A stretch of DNA of 64,000 nt from Clostridiales bacterium UBA4039. GTDB lineage: Bacteria > Bacillota > Clostridia > Lachnospirales > Vallitaleaceae. The translations under genes and the position numbers were made by a program. The notes below the pieces were generated by a model. That model worked only from the letters and a program-made list of their open reading frames with translations. It made no database searches and had not been told where the DNA came from. Positions within the stretch are counted from its first letter, which is position 1; every line of letters begins with the position of its first letter. The stretch lies in NCBI GenBank assembly GCA_002382805.1, contig DGAD01000032.1:65354-129353 (forward strand), given 5' to 3'. This document shows positions 7,846-16,975 of the stretch, in pieces.

Positions 7846-10020
7846 ATGAATACTATGATTAAGGGAGTTGTTGCCGGAATTGTTTTTATGTTTGTCATGG
7901 GTATGACAAGCTATGCTCAAGAACGTACGCTCATCTATAATGGAACCCAACATCAGTATACGACAAAGGAGGTAACAATTGATGTCAATAATGATATCAT
8001 CGAACCGGAAGGGATGGACCCTGTTATTATTAACGGAACAACGCTAGTACCTGTACGCGAAGTTATGGAATCAGTCAATATACAGGCACAAGTTTCGTGG
8101 GTAGCACAAACACAAACCGTCGTTATCGTTCGTGAAGACATACGTATTGAGCTTTCGATCGGCAATACACAGGCATATGTTAATGGAAGTCCTGTCGAAC
8201 TTGATGTTGCGCCCATGTTGATATCGGACCAAGACGTTAATATTACAAAGACAATGGTTCCGATTCGATTTATTTCAGAAAGTCTTGGGTATGAAGTTAA
8301 GTGGGACCCTGAGACGTATCATATTTCCCTTCAAGGAGATATTTATGATGCCTTCGGATTATTAGCATCAAGCTCAAATTTAGAGCAGCTTATTCCGACG
8401 CAAAATATCCAAGAACTTCCAACACCTTTATATGAAAATTCTTTTCATTTGAAAAAAGATGTGGCAACGGAGATTGTTGAATTTACAGAATATAAAGATA
8501 GCGAAAATTATCCTTTAACGCGAGTAGCGGAAGTCAAAAGTAATGAAGACCAGTCCCAACATACCATTGTGAGTGATGCTTCAATGTCATCTGTACATGC
8601 TGTTATATGGGATAATAAATTAATCGTTGACATTGATAATATTGATATGGAAAGTGTCCCCGGAACGATTCGAACAGATGTGAGCATCTATACACAAGCC
8701 ATTCGGACAAGTCAATTTGATGAAGGTGCAATGACGGGACGATTTGTTTTTGACCTTAAAGAAAAAGCACTTCCAAGAGAGCTTGTCTTTAATCAAGATA
8801 GAACCGAATTGACCATTACTTTTAATGAAGTTGGGTTATCAGAAGTACGCATTGCACAAGATAATCAAGGCGACTATATAGAGCTTGCAGGAGATTATCG
8901 AAAAGCGCAGGTTATGCGAATGGATAGTCCAAGAGGACTCATCTTTGACTTTGAAGATAGTGTCAACCTACTGGGAAATCAGCGGTTTATGAATGCGAAG
9001 GGACAGTTCCTTACCTGGGCAAAGCTTGCGCAAAAAGATGATACGACAACACGTCTTTCCCTTGGAACCAAAGAACATATAGCCTACAGCCTTATATATG
9101 ATGAAGAGACGAAGCGTACGCGTATCAGACTAATACCTCTTCGATTTGAGCAACTAACTTATGATAAGACTCACAATGATGCGATTGTTTTACCTAAAGA
9201 ATCGGAATTGACGTTAAGTTATGATTATACAACAAAACAAGCTACCCTTAAGTATGATACAGTTGTAGATGCGTTTGAAAAAAAAGAAACAGTACAGATT
9301 CATGATGAAAAATATGAGACGATTACTATAGATGTTCAAGAGGATGCGTCGGTTATTTATTTATCCGGAAAGCATATTTATGAATATCGTATCGAAGAAG
9401 ATGACACCAATTATTATGTCTATGGGGTTAAGCCTCGAGATATATATGAGCATATTGTTGTTATTGATCCTGGACATGGTGGTAGTCAGCCGGGAGCGTC
9501 TTATTACGGGGTCGTTGAAAAAGACTTGAATATGAAGCTTTTAGAATTTATTAAACCCCATACACAGGAAAACACAAAGGTCAAGTATTATTTTACACGG
9601 CATACAGATCAAACAGTATCTCTAGGAGAACGAACACGCTTAGCCAATGATTTGGAAGCGGACTTATTTATATCTATGCACAATAATGCGTTAGACTTGG
9701 AGAAAAACCCTGCTGGTGTTCATGTTCGAGGTTTAGAAGTATTTACAACGACAGGTCAAGAAAATTCAGAGACCGAAGTTGACTTTGGCAATATCTTTTT
9801 AAAAATTTTACGTGAAGAGATGCCGGAATATCCAATTCGTGCTATAAAAAACAATAATAAGCTGTATGTACTAAAATATACTCAAATGCCGTCGATACTT
9901 ATTGAATACGGGTATATGACCAATCCGGAAGATAGTGCACTTTTGCAGCAAGATGCGATTTTAGAGCAGCTAGCTGAAGTGACAGAAAAAGCAATATATG
10001 AATATATTATGAATAAGTAA
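7846..10020 (+). CDS. Secreted N-acetylmuramoyl-L-alanine amidase with copper-amine-oxidase-like N-domain
   Basis: Exported cell-wall hydrolase of 724 residues that would cleave the bond between N-acetylmuramic acid and L-alanine in peptidoglycan. Parts in order: a signal peptide ending near SYAQ (residue 25), a copper-amine-oxidase-like N-domain (about 50-165, with VPVREVMES and VPIRFISESLG), a long AMIN-like beta-rich region (about 210-520), and an Amidase_3 catalytic domain (536-720). Zinc ligands are H544 (DPGHGG), E558 (VVEKDLN) and H612 (SMHNN); the catalytic glutamate is E687 (LIEYGYMTN). All are present, so it looks active. The N-terminal domain type is a common wall-attachment or protein-interaction module in Clostridia. 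A GGAGG precedes the start. Confidence 0.93.
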   Translation: MNTMIKGVVAGIVFMFVMGMTSYAQERTLIYNGTQHQYTTKEVTIDVNNDIIEPEGMDPVIINGTTLVPVREVMESVNIQAQVSWVAQTQTVVIVREDIRIELSIGNTQAYVNGSPVELDVAPMLISDQDVNITKTMVPIRFISESLGYEVKWDPETYHISLQGDIYDAFGLLASSSNLEQLIPTQNIQELPTPLYENSFHLKKDVATEIVEFTEYKDSENYPLTRVAEVKSNEDQSQHTIVSDASMSSVHAVIWDNKLIVDIDNIDMESVPGTIRTDVSIYTQAIRTSQFDEGAMTGRFVFDLKEKALPRELVFNQDRTELTITFNEVGLSEVRIAQDNQGDYIELAGDYRKAQVMRMDSPRGLIFDFEDSVNLLGNQRFMNAKGQFLTWAKLAQKDDTTTRLSLGTKEHIAYSLIYDEETKRTRIRLIPLRFEQLTYDKTHNDAIVLPKESELTLSYDYTTKQATLKYDTVVDAFEKKETVQIHDEKYETITIDVQEDASVIYLSGKHIYEYRIEEDDTNYYVYGVKPRDIYEHIVVIDPGHGGSQPGASYYGVVEKDLNMKLLEFIKPHTQENTKVKYYFTRHTDQTVSLGERTRLANDLEADLFISMHNNALDLEKNPAGVHVRGLEVFTTTGQENSETEVDFGNIFLKILREEMPEYPIRAIKNNNKLYVLKYTQMPSILIEYGYMTNPEDSALLQQDAILEQLAEVTEKAIYEYIMNK

Positions 10021-10038
10021 TATAGTGCAAGAACAGTA

Positions 10039-10067
10039 TTGAAAACCGTTCTCATTTGTGATATACT
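10039..10067 (+). promoter_or_regulatory. Sigma-A promoter of the suf operon
   Basis: TTGAAA 10039-10044, 17-base spacer, TATACT 10062-10067. Confidence 0.8.
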
Positions 10068-10076
10068 CTCTGTAAA

Positions 10077-10091
10077 TGATAATAATTATTA
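10077..10091 (+). promoter_or_regulatory. Fur-like box over the suf transcription start
   Basis: TGATAATAATTATTA matches the 7-1-7 Fur consensus TGATAATnATTATCA at all but one fixed position. It begins nine bases after the -10, so a bound repressor would block initiation. A PerR box fits less well, with two mismatches. Confidence 0.65.
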
Positions 10092-10128
10092 TTTGTAGAA
10101 TATACATAGATGAGAAAGGATTGATTTT

Positions 10129-10872
10129 ATGGAGTTATTAAATATAAAAAATCTTCATGCATCAGTTGAAGAGAAACCAATATTAAAAGATTTGAATTTA
10201 AAAATAAATGCTGGAGAAATCCATGTCGTTATGGGCCCAAACGGAGCCGGTAAATCAACATTAGCATATACCTTGATGGGACATCCAAAATATGAGGTAA
10301 CGCAAGGAGAAGTGTCGTTTTTAGAGCAAGACCTTTTCCTAAAAAAAGTTGATGAACGGGCGAAGTCTGGGCTTTTTATGTCTTTCCAACATCCGGAAGT
10401 AATCCCTGGAGTGACGGTTGAAAACTTTTTAAGAACTGCAAAAACTTCAATAACAGGAGAAAAACAAAGTGTTATTGGTTTTCGCCGTGAGTTGATTAAA
10501 ACATTGCAAAGTTTGAATATGGATGAAGGATATTTGACCCGTTATCTAAATGAAGGATTTTCTGGTGGTGAGAAAAAGAAAAATGAAATTCTACAGATGC
10601 TGACCATTCATCCCAAACTTGCTATTTTAGATGAAACGGATTCAGGACTGGATGTGGATGCAATAAAAATCGTTGCAGAAGGTATTAACCGATTTGCAGG
10701 TGATGACAATGGTGTCTTGGTTATAACACATTATAACAAGCTATTAAGTTATATAGACCCTGATTATGTTCATGTTCTAGTCGATGGGCACATTGTGGCC
10801 TCTGGAGATAAATCCCTTGCAGACCAAATCGATAGAGAAGGATTTGAGTCCTTTGTCGCTTCAGTCGTATAG
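10129..10872 (+). CDS. sufC: Fe-S cluster assembly ATPase SufC
   Basis: Soluble ABC-type ATPase of the SUF scaffold SufBCD, 247 residues, the usual length. Walker A is GPNGAGKST, the signature is FSGGEKKKNEI, and Walker B with the catalytic glutamate is LAILDETDSGLD. SufC powers the conformational change of SufB and SufD on which clusters are built. First gene of a five-gene operon; GAGAAAGGA precedes ATG 10129. Fourteen bases separate it from sufB. Confidence 0.97.
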   Translation: MELLNIKNLHASVEEKPILKDLNLKINAGEIHVVMGPNGAGKSTLAYTLMGHPKYEVTQGEVSFLEQDLFLKKVDERAKSGLFMSFQHPEVIPGVTVENFLRTAKTSITGEKQSVIGFRRELIKTLQSLNMDEGYLTRYLNEGFSGGEKKKNEILQMLTIHPKLAILDETDSGLDVDAIKIVAEGINRFAGDDNGVLVITHYNKLLSYIDPDYVHVLVDGHIVASGDKSLADQIDREGFESFVASVV

Positions 10873-10886
10873 AAAGGAGCATTCCA

Positions 10887-12299
10887 ATGGAAAAAGCAGT
10901 TGAAAGAACATATGTCGAAGATATTGAACGTGGAATATATGATATCAAAAATGAAGATCGTTCAGTATATCGTTCCAAGTCAGGACTAACCGAAGAGATT
11001 ATTCGTGACATATCCAAAGAAAAAGAAGAGCCGGAGTGGATGACGGAGTTTCGTCTTAAAGCTTTAGATTATTATAACAAACGCCCCATACCTACATGGG
11101 GAGCAGATTTAAGTGGCTTGGACATGGAGAATATTGTAACCTATGTGCGACCCGATACAGATATGAAACAAAGTTGGGATGATGTCCCCAAAGATATAAA
11201 AGATACTTTTGACCGTCTAGGCATTCCTAAAGCAGAGCGAGAATCTCTTGCAGGTGTTGGCGCGCAGTATGATTCGGAAGTTGTCTATCATAGTATGCGT
11301 GATCACCTTAAGAAAAAAGGGGTGATCTATACGGACATGGAGACGGCGGTAAAAGAACACGGTGACATTGTTAAACAGTATTTTATGAAACTAGTAGGTC
11401 CAAATGACCACAAGTTTGCAGCTTTACATGGTGCGGTTTGGTCAGGAGGCTCCTTTGTCTATGTTCCAGAAGGTGTAGAGGTGGATTATCCATTGCAAAG
11501 TTACTTTCGACTTAATGCACCTGGAGCAGGTCAGTTTGAGCACACCTTAATTATTGTTGAAAAAGGGGCAAAACTTCATTTTATTGAAGGATGTAGTGCT
11601 CCAAAATATGATGTGACAAATTTACATGCAGGATGTGTGGAACTGTTTGTTAAAGAAGGGGCGACGCTTCGGTATTCAACGATAGAAAACTGGTCACGTA
11701 ACATGTACAATTTAAATACAAAGCGTTCACAAGTTGAAAAAGACGGACGCATAGAATGGGTTTCTGGCTCTTTTGGTTCAAAGGTCAGTATGTTATATCC
11801 AATGAGTATTTTAAAGGGCGAGAGAGCTCATGCAGAGTTCACAGGCATCACTTTTGCTGCGTCGGGTCAGCACTTGGACACAGGCTCGAAAGTGGTCCAT
11901 GCGGCTCCATATACTACGTCAAATATTAATACCAAGTCTATTTCAAAAGATGGAGGCTATGCTTTTTATCGAGGATTGCTTAAAGTCAGTAAAAATGCAC
12001 ACCATGTTAAGTCGACCGTATCGTGTGAATCGCTAATGCTTGATTCCCAGTCAAAGTCAGATACGGTGCCCATTATTGAGTTAAATAATGATAACATCGA
12101 TATAGGACATGAAGCTAAAATCGGACGTATCTCAGATGATGCGATTTTTTATCTGATGAGCCGAGGTATTGATGAAGTAGAAGCTAAAGCAATGATTGTT
12201 CGAGGATTTGTCGAACCCATTACAAAAGAGTTGCCCCTTGAGTATGCAGTTGAGCTTAATCAACTGATTAATCTTGAGTTTATCGGTGCAATAGGATAG
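10887..12299 (+). CDS. sufB: Fe-S cluster assembly scaffold SufB
   Basis: Core scaffold of the SUF complex, 470 residues, close to the usual size. It shows the conserved WSGGSFVYVPEGV, HFIEGCSAP and the C-terminal FYLMSRGIDEVEAKAMIVRGF. In other organisms cysteine and histidine residues of the beta-helix receive sulfur and iron for the nascent cluster. AGAAAGGAG precedes the start. In B. subtilis sufB is the last gene of the operon; here it is second. Confidence 0.97.
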   Translation: MEKAVERTYVEDIERGIYDIKNEDRSVYRSKSGLTEEIIRDISKEKEEPEWMTEFRLKALDYYNKRPIPTWGADLSGLDMENIVTYVRPDTDMKQSWDDVPKDIKDTFDRLGIPKAERESLAGVGAQYDSEVVYHSMRDHLKKKGVIYTDMETAVKEHGDIVKQYFMKLVGPNDHKFAALHGAVWSGGSFVYVPEGVEVDYPLQSYFRLNAPGAGQFEHTLIIVEKGAKLHFIEGCSAPKYDVTNLHAGCVELFVKEGATLRYSTIENWSRNMYNLNTKRSQVEKDGRIEWVSGSFGSKVSMLYPMSILKGERAHAEFTGITFAASGQHLDTGSKVVHAAPYTTSNINTKSISKDGGYAFYRGLLKVSKNAHHVKSTVSCESLMLDSQSKSDTVPIIELNNDNIDIGHEAKIGRISDDAIFYLMSRGIDEVEAKAMIVRGFVEPITKELPLEYAVELNQLINLEFIGAIG

Positions 12300-12313
12300 A
12301 AAGGAGGGATACT

Positions 12314-13453
12314 ATGTTGCAGCAAAACGTAAGAGAACGATTTAATGCACTTGAGTATCCAACATGGAAACGTGTTGGCGAAATAAAGAACACAACCAAT
12401 TATTTAAATAAAGAAAATGAAAATATATTGACGATAAGCCATCTTGAACCATTAGGAGAAGGCGTAGATATAAGACGTTATAGAGGAAGTGACAGCAATC
12501 TAGATGCGACGTTTTATGAACGGTATGAGACGTTCATGGGAGCTTTTGAACCCTATCCATATGGAACCCATGCAAAATACATTGCCCAGGCAGATGCTTA
12601 CTTTGATCATGCGGTTGCTATTGAAGTGAAAAAAAATACTTGCGTAGAAGAACCGATTTTTCTTCGATATGATGGCGGCGAGGCACAAGGGTTTATTGAT
12701 CAAAACATCATACAAGCAGGACCAGGTTCTGAAGTTACCGTTGTGTTTGATTATCAATCTTCAAAAGATGCAATGAGCTATCATAACGGAGTGATTCGTG
12801 TAATAGCCCATGAAAATGCACGTGTCAAAATTGTGATTTTGCAGACGTTTTCACCTCAGGTAGATCATATGCAAAACACGGTATCGTTGATTCATCAAAA
12901 TGCCCATGTTGAATATGTATCCTTTGATTTAGGTGCCAATGTTATTGTTTCAGATTATTCATCCCACCTTGTGGGTCAAGCATCTGAAAGTGAAGTGGCA
13001 ACGGCCTATATCGGTAATGGACATCAACGATTGGACTTAGGATATAACTCAACCCATTATGGTCGCTATAGCCAAAGCTTAATTGAAACAAAAGGGGCGC
13101 TAATGGACCATGCACGAAAGATTTTTAGAGGGAACTTAAAATTTGAACGTGGTTCAACAAAGTCAGCAGGGGAAGAATCGGAATATGTGCTGTTATTGGA
13201 TGAAAACGTACGCTCGGATGCATTGCCGGCACTTTTATGTGATGAGGACGATGTGAGCGGTGAACATGCTGCTAGTGCAGGGCAAGTTGATGAAGATCAA
13301 TTGTTCTACTTGATGAGCCGGGGGTTTAACCTAAAAGAAGCCAAAAAATTGGTCATTCATGGTTCCTTTACACCGGTAATTGATCGGGTCGGGATTGATT
13401 CGATTCAAGAACGAATAGAAGCTGAGTTGGAGAGAAGGCTGCTTTATGCATAA
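12314..13453 (+). CDS. sufD: Fe-S cluster assembly protein SufD
   Basis: SufB paralogue that forms the SufBC2D scaffold, 379 residues. The C-terminal part shows GEHAASAGQVDEDQLFYLM followed by SRGFNLKEAKKLVIHG, the family hallmark, and the N-terminal part is variable as usual. AAAGGAGGG precedes ATG 12314. The last eight bases overlap sufS, implying coupled translation. SufD is thought to help iron entry; this is family knowledge. Confidence 0.95.
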   Translation: MLQQNVRERFNALEYPTWKRVGEIKNTTNYLNKENENILTISHLEPLGEGVDIRRYRGSDSNLDATFYERYETFMGAFEPYPYGTHAKYIAQADAYFDHAVAIEVKKNTCVEEPIFLRYDGGEAQGFIDQNIIQAGPGSEVTVVFDYQSSKDAMSYHNGVIRVIAHENARVKIVILQTFSPQVDHMQNTVSLIHQNAHVEYVSFDLGANVIVSDYSSHLVGQASESEVATAYIGNGHQRLDLGYNSTHYGRYSQSLIETKGALMDHARKIFRGNLKFERGSTKSAGEESEYVLLLDENVRSDALPALLCDEDDVSGEHAASAGQVDEDQLFYLMSRGFNLKEAKKLVIHGSFTPVIDRVGIDSIQERIEAELERRLLYA

Positions 13454-14663
13454 AAATTATCATCAAGATTTTCCTGTTTTTGAAAAAAAACCCGAACTTA
13501 TCTACTTAGACTCTGCCGCCTCAAGTTTACGCCCATATACAGTGGTGGAAGCCATGAAAAACTATGGTGCTTATAGTCATGCGAACATTCATCGAGGTGC
13601 CTATGCTCTTAGTTATGAAGCAACGCAAAAATATGAAGCCATTCGTAAGCAAGTTGCAACATGGATTGGGGCAAAAATGCCGGAAGAGGTGATTTTTACA
13701 CAAGGAACGACAGACAGTATTAATCATCTCGTGCGTTCCTTTGAATCGGAATCGCATTTTGAAGCTGGAAAAAAAATTGTGCTTTCAATTTTTGAACATC
13801 ATAGTAATTTGGTTCCTTGGCAGCAGTTGGCGAAAAAAAAGAACATGCGTTTAGAATATCTATATGATTTTTCAGAACAAGCATTAGATATTATTGATGA
13901 TCAAACCCAAATTGTAGCGATAACACTAATGTCAAATGCAGTGGGGCTGATGCCACCTATATCTAAGATTATAAAAAAAGCACATGCAGTAGGTGCGCTG
14001 GTTGTTGGAGATGCGGCTCAGTATATGGCCCATTATCCAGTAAATGTGGATGCGCTGGATATTGATTTTTTGGCATTTTCAGGGCATAAGCTATATGGTC
14101 CGACGGGTATAGGCGTTTTATATGGAAAGCATCAATGGTTAACGCGAGTTTCACCACCTCGTTTTGGAGGAGACATGATTGAGTATGTTGCAGAACAAGA
14201 GACGACATTTGCGCCATTACCAAACAAGTTTGAAGCGGGAACCCCAAATATTGATGGGGTGATTGGTTTAGGTTCAGCTATTGAATATATCCTATCTAAC
14301 AAGACGCACACAGCTGAAGGCATCGAACACATGCAACAATTGAGGCAATATGCATTCACTGAACTTGGCAAACTTGAATTTATTCAATGTATCGAACCGC
14401 TTAAGGAGACCGGTGAGAGTACATATGGTCCTATTATTTCATTTGTGGTTCAGGATGTACATCCCCATGATGTGGCAAGCATATTGGACCAAAGCCATAT
14501 AGCCATACGCGCAGGCCATCACTGTGCTCAACCTTTGATGAAGCGGTTAAATCTTAGTGGGACGTGTCGAATAAGTTTTTCGATATATAACACTACCAAC
14601 GATATTGATGCATTGATTGTAGCGTTAAAAAGTGTAAGGAGGTGGCTAGGATATGAGTCTTGA
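13446..14663 (+). CDS. sufS: Cysteine desulfurase SufS
   Basis: PLP enzyme of 405 residues that takes sulfur from L-cysteine as a persulfide and passes it to SufU. The PLP lysine is K215 (FSGHKLYGPTG) and the persulfide cysteine is C360 (RAGHHCAQP). The RAGHHCAQP loop marks a group II (SufS/CsdA) enzyme. It overlaps sufD by eight bases and sufU by eleven, so these genes are translated as a tight block. Confidence 0.97.
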   Translation: MHKNYHQDFPVFEKKPELIYLDSAASSLRPYTVVEAMKNYGAYSHANIHRGAYALSYEATQKYEAIRKQVATWIGAKMPEEVIFTQGTTDSINHLVRSFESESHFEAGKKIVLSIFEHHSNLVPWQQLAKKKNMRLEYLYDFSEQALDIIDDQTQIVAITLMSNAVGLMPPISKIIKKAHAVGALVVGDAAQYMAHYPVNVDALDIDFLAFSGHKLYGPTGIGVLYGKHQWLTRVSPPRFGGDMIEYVAEQETTFAPLPNKFEAGTPNIDGVIGLGSAIEYILSNKTHTAEGIEHMQQLRQYAFTELGKLEFIQCIEPLKETGESTYGPIISFVVQDVHPHDVASILDQSHIAIRAGHHCAQPLMKRLNLSGTCRISFSIYNTTNDIDALIVALKSVRRWLGYES

Positions 14664-15084
14664 TATGATTTATAATGACTTAATTATTGAGCACAGTCGT
14701 AACACGAGTAATCGTGGTCCGTTACCAGAAAAAACCCATGTAGAACATGGGCATAATCCTAACTGTGGTGACGATATTGAACTTGAATTAAATATTGATA
14801 ATGGAATTATCAAAGAAGCGGCATTTGTAGGTTCTGGATGTGCGATTTCTATGGCTTCGACGTCAATGATGATTGACCTGATTAAAGGCAATACGATTGA
14901 AGAGGCAAAAAAAAAGGTGGACGCTTTTTTAGAATTAATCAAAAATGAAAAAACTCAAGAAGAAGTGGAACAACTACTTGAAGATGCTACACTGTTATCT
15001 AATATACAGCATATGCCTGCCCGTGTTAAGTGTGCCGTACTTGCATGGCATACGCTAAAAAATGTCATTGATACGTTGGATTAA
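14653..15084 (+). CDS. sufU: Zinc-dependent sulfurtransferase SufU
   Basis: Small IscU-like protein of 143 residues which, in Firmicutes, accepts sulfur from SufS rather than acting as the main scaffold. The zinc ligands are present: C38 and D40 (NPNCGDD), C63 (GSGCAISMAS) and C127 (ARVKCAVLAW). The position of the SufU-specific insertion is consistent with this assignment. Last gene of the operon; it converges with the next gene, whose stop overlaps its end by four bases. Confidence 0.95.
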   Translation: MSLDMIYNDLIIEHSRNTSNRGPLPEKTHVEHGHNPNCGDDIELELNIDNGIIKEAAFVGSGCAISMASTSMMIDLIKGNTIEEAKKKVDAFLELIKNEKTQEEVEQLLEDATLLSNIQHMPARVKCAVLAWHTLKNVIDTLD

Positions 15085-15683
15085 TGAATGACTATATCGG
15101 TGACATACATGATTTCACATGAACCGTCACCTGTATCTGAACGGGTTAGGCTTGATTGCCAATACCCGTTTTTAAAATAGGCATTTACAAGATATCCTTT
15201 CATCGTGATACGATCATTTGTTTGAACCGATCTTACGGTTTCAAGTATTGTCGGATTTGCAGGAATAATATGTGTGTTGGCGCTATAGTAGTCGACATAT
15301 TCTGCACTAACCGGAGCTTTGGAGCTAACGGTAAAATAGTACCAGCGCTCGTTTTGTCGATAATGGACATAGTTATCTATAGAAGGCATGTTCACATCTC
15401 CCCATGCCAATGCAAAATCTCTTGGAGAAATTTGAGAGGTAAAATCATCAGAGTAATCCTTGATACTTTTGACTTGTGCAACAATCTCATATGCAGCAAG
15501 GAGTTCTAAATCGACGCTACCTTCTTTTCCATTGATGGAAATCATATATTCATAAGGGATATTTTCTTGAATAGGTTCTTGGATAAATTCATGTTTAACA
15601 ATCATGCTGTCAACAAAATCATAGCCTATAAATGTCGCTAGCTGTGTTGTGACAATAAGATACATAAGGACTTTTAATGACAT
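15081..15683 (-). CDS. Membrane-anchored or secreted protein of unknown function
   Basis: A 200-residue protein with one N-terminal hydrophobic helix (about residues 4-20, VLMYLIVTTQLATFIGYDF) and a polar extracytoplasmic part rich in aromatic residues. I do not recognise the family. The segment YEYMISINGKEGSVDLELLAAYEIVAQVKSI suggests a folded beta-alpha domain, and the C-terminus contains RITMKGYLVNAYFKNGYW, which may be an OB-like fold (inference). I start at ATG 15683 because AGGAGG lies seven bases upstream on the minus strand; a longer frame to 15761 lacks a site. It lies convergent to sufU and divergent from the metallopeptidase-like gene at 15828. Confidence 0.75.
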   Translation of the reverse strand: MSLKVLMYLIVTTQLATFIGYDFVDSMIVKHEFIQEPIQENIPYEYMISINGKEGSVDLELLAAYEIVAQVKSIKDYSDDFTSQISPRDFALAWGDVNMPSIDNYVHYRQNERWYYFTVSSKAPVSAEYVDYYSANTHIIPANPTILETVRSVQTNDRITMKGYLVNAYFKNGYWQSSLTRSDTGDGSCEIMYVTDIVIH

Positions 15684-15827
15684 AGGAGCACCTCCTAACA
15701 AAGTAGCATTTACATAGTTTAATTTTATCACTCCATTTTTAAAAAAAGTGGATTTTAACAAAAGATTATGATAAAATTAAATGTTTAGACATACTCTTTT
15801 AATATATTAAGATATCAGGAGGCTGCT

Positions 15828-16889
15828 ATGAAACGATGGGCTTGGATTATTGTCAACACCTTTACTTGTGGAGGAATGCTTTTTGTAGGACATCTTTGGC
15901 CTGAACAGATAGAACGGATTTACTCTAGAGGCATATATGTGGCCATTACGAATCAATTAACTTTAATCTCTCGGTGGTTTCCGTTTAGCCTGTCTGAGCT
16001 GTATTTTTTAATTATAGGCAGTGTAACCATTGTTTTTTTAGTTTTGGGGATTGGCTATGGTCTGAGGCGTCAACGAAAAAAAAGTTTATCCTTTTTTTTG
16101 AATGTGGTTGTCATTGTCAGCATTAATGTGACATTGTTTTTGATGCTTTGGGGACTAAATAATTATCGATTGAATATAGAGACGCTTTTTGAATTTAATG
16201 AACAAAGTATAACGCAAGTAGACTTGGAAAATACCTATCAATGGTTAATTACCCAGGCAAATCAGACAAAAGAAGATATAGGTGAAGAGGATATACTTGA
16301 TCGTAAAACGATTATGAACATAACAGATGAGGGATACATGGCTCTATCCCAGTCCTATCCATTTATAGCTGAGCGTCAAGCACGGGTAAAGCCGCTATCT
16401 GTCTCAAAGTTTTTTAGTCAAAGTGGCTATTCAGGTGTGTATTTATATGTGTTTTCAGAACCAACAATTAATATTATGCCCCATATAACATCGCTTCCTT
16501 TTGTTGCGAGTCATGAGATGGCGCATCAGCAAGGGTTTGCGAGTGAAGATGATGCAAATTTTATCGGATTTTTGGCAGCGTCACAGCATGAGGAAAAGCT
16601 TTTTAGATATTCAGCCTATTTGTCAGGCATGTCATATGTGGGCAATTCTTTGTATAAAACGGATGCAAAAGCGTATAGAGATTTATATAGTTCGATTAGC
16701 CCGGCAGTTATCAAAGACCTTAAGGCGCGTAGTGATTTTTGGGAACAACACCGAAAACCTCAAGCGGAAAAAGTACATAATCAAGTGAATGATTTATTTT
16801 TAAAAGCCAACAACCAACCAGATGGTGTCTTAAATTATTCCAATGTCTCTAAACTGATTGTATTGGGATATAAAAAACAGCTATATTAA
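15828..16889 (+). CDS. DUF3810-type membrane zinc metallopeptidase-like protein
   Basis: Membrane protein of 353 residues. Three N-terminal hydrophobic segments (about 5-22, 55-80, 88-110) precede an extracytoplasmic or cytoplasmic domain with a gluzincin-type motif: H229-E230-M-A-H233, with acidic residues in ASEDDANF downstream as possible third ligand. This layout matches the DUF3810 family found in Clostridia and Bacteroidetes, whose role is not established. A CAGGAGG precedes ATG 15828. The stop codon is inside the following hairpin. A peptidase activity is inferred from the motif only. Confidence 0.8.
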   Translation: MKRWAWIIVNTFTCGGMLFVGHLWPEQIERIYSRGIYVAITNQLTLISRWFPFSLSELYFLIIGSVTIVFLVLGIGYGLRRQRKKSLSFFLNVVVIVSINVTLFLMLWGLNNYRLNIETLFEFNEQSITQVDLENTYQWLITQANQTKEDIGEEDILDRKTIMNITDEGYMALSQSYPFIAERQARVKPLSVSKFFSQSGYSGVYLYVFSEPTINIMPHITSLPFVASHEMAHQQGFASEDDANFIGFLAASQHEEKLFRYSAYLSGMSYVGNSLYKTDAKAYRDLYSSISPAVIKDLKARSDFWEQHRKPQAEKVHNQVNDLFLKANNQPDGVLNYSNVSKLIVLGYKKQLY

Positions 16890-16949
16890 TGACCCGACCT
16901 GGCAAAATTAGATTTTTTGTGTCTAACTTTTGTAGATCGGGTCATTAAT
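16885..16949. terminator. Bidirectional hairpin between convergent genes
   Basis: ATTAATGACCCGA (16885-16897) pairs with TCGGGTCATTAAT (16937-16949); a nested TTAGA/TCTAA stem lies inside. It contains the stop codon of the DUF3810 gene and faces the end of the convergent fusion gene. Confidence 0.75.
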
Positions 16950-16975
16950 TTATTGCTAATAATTATAAGAAAAAT

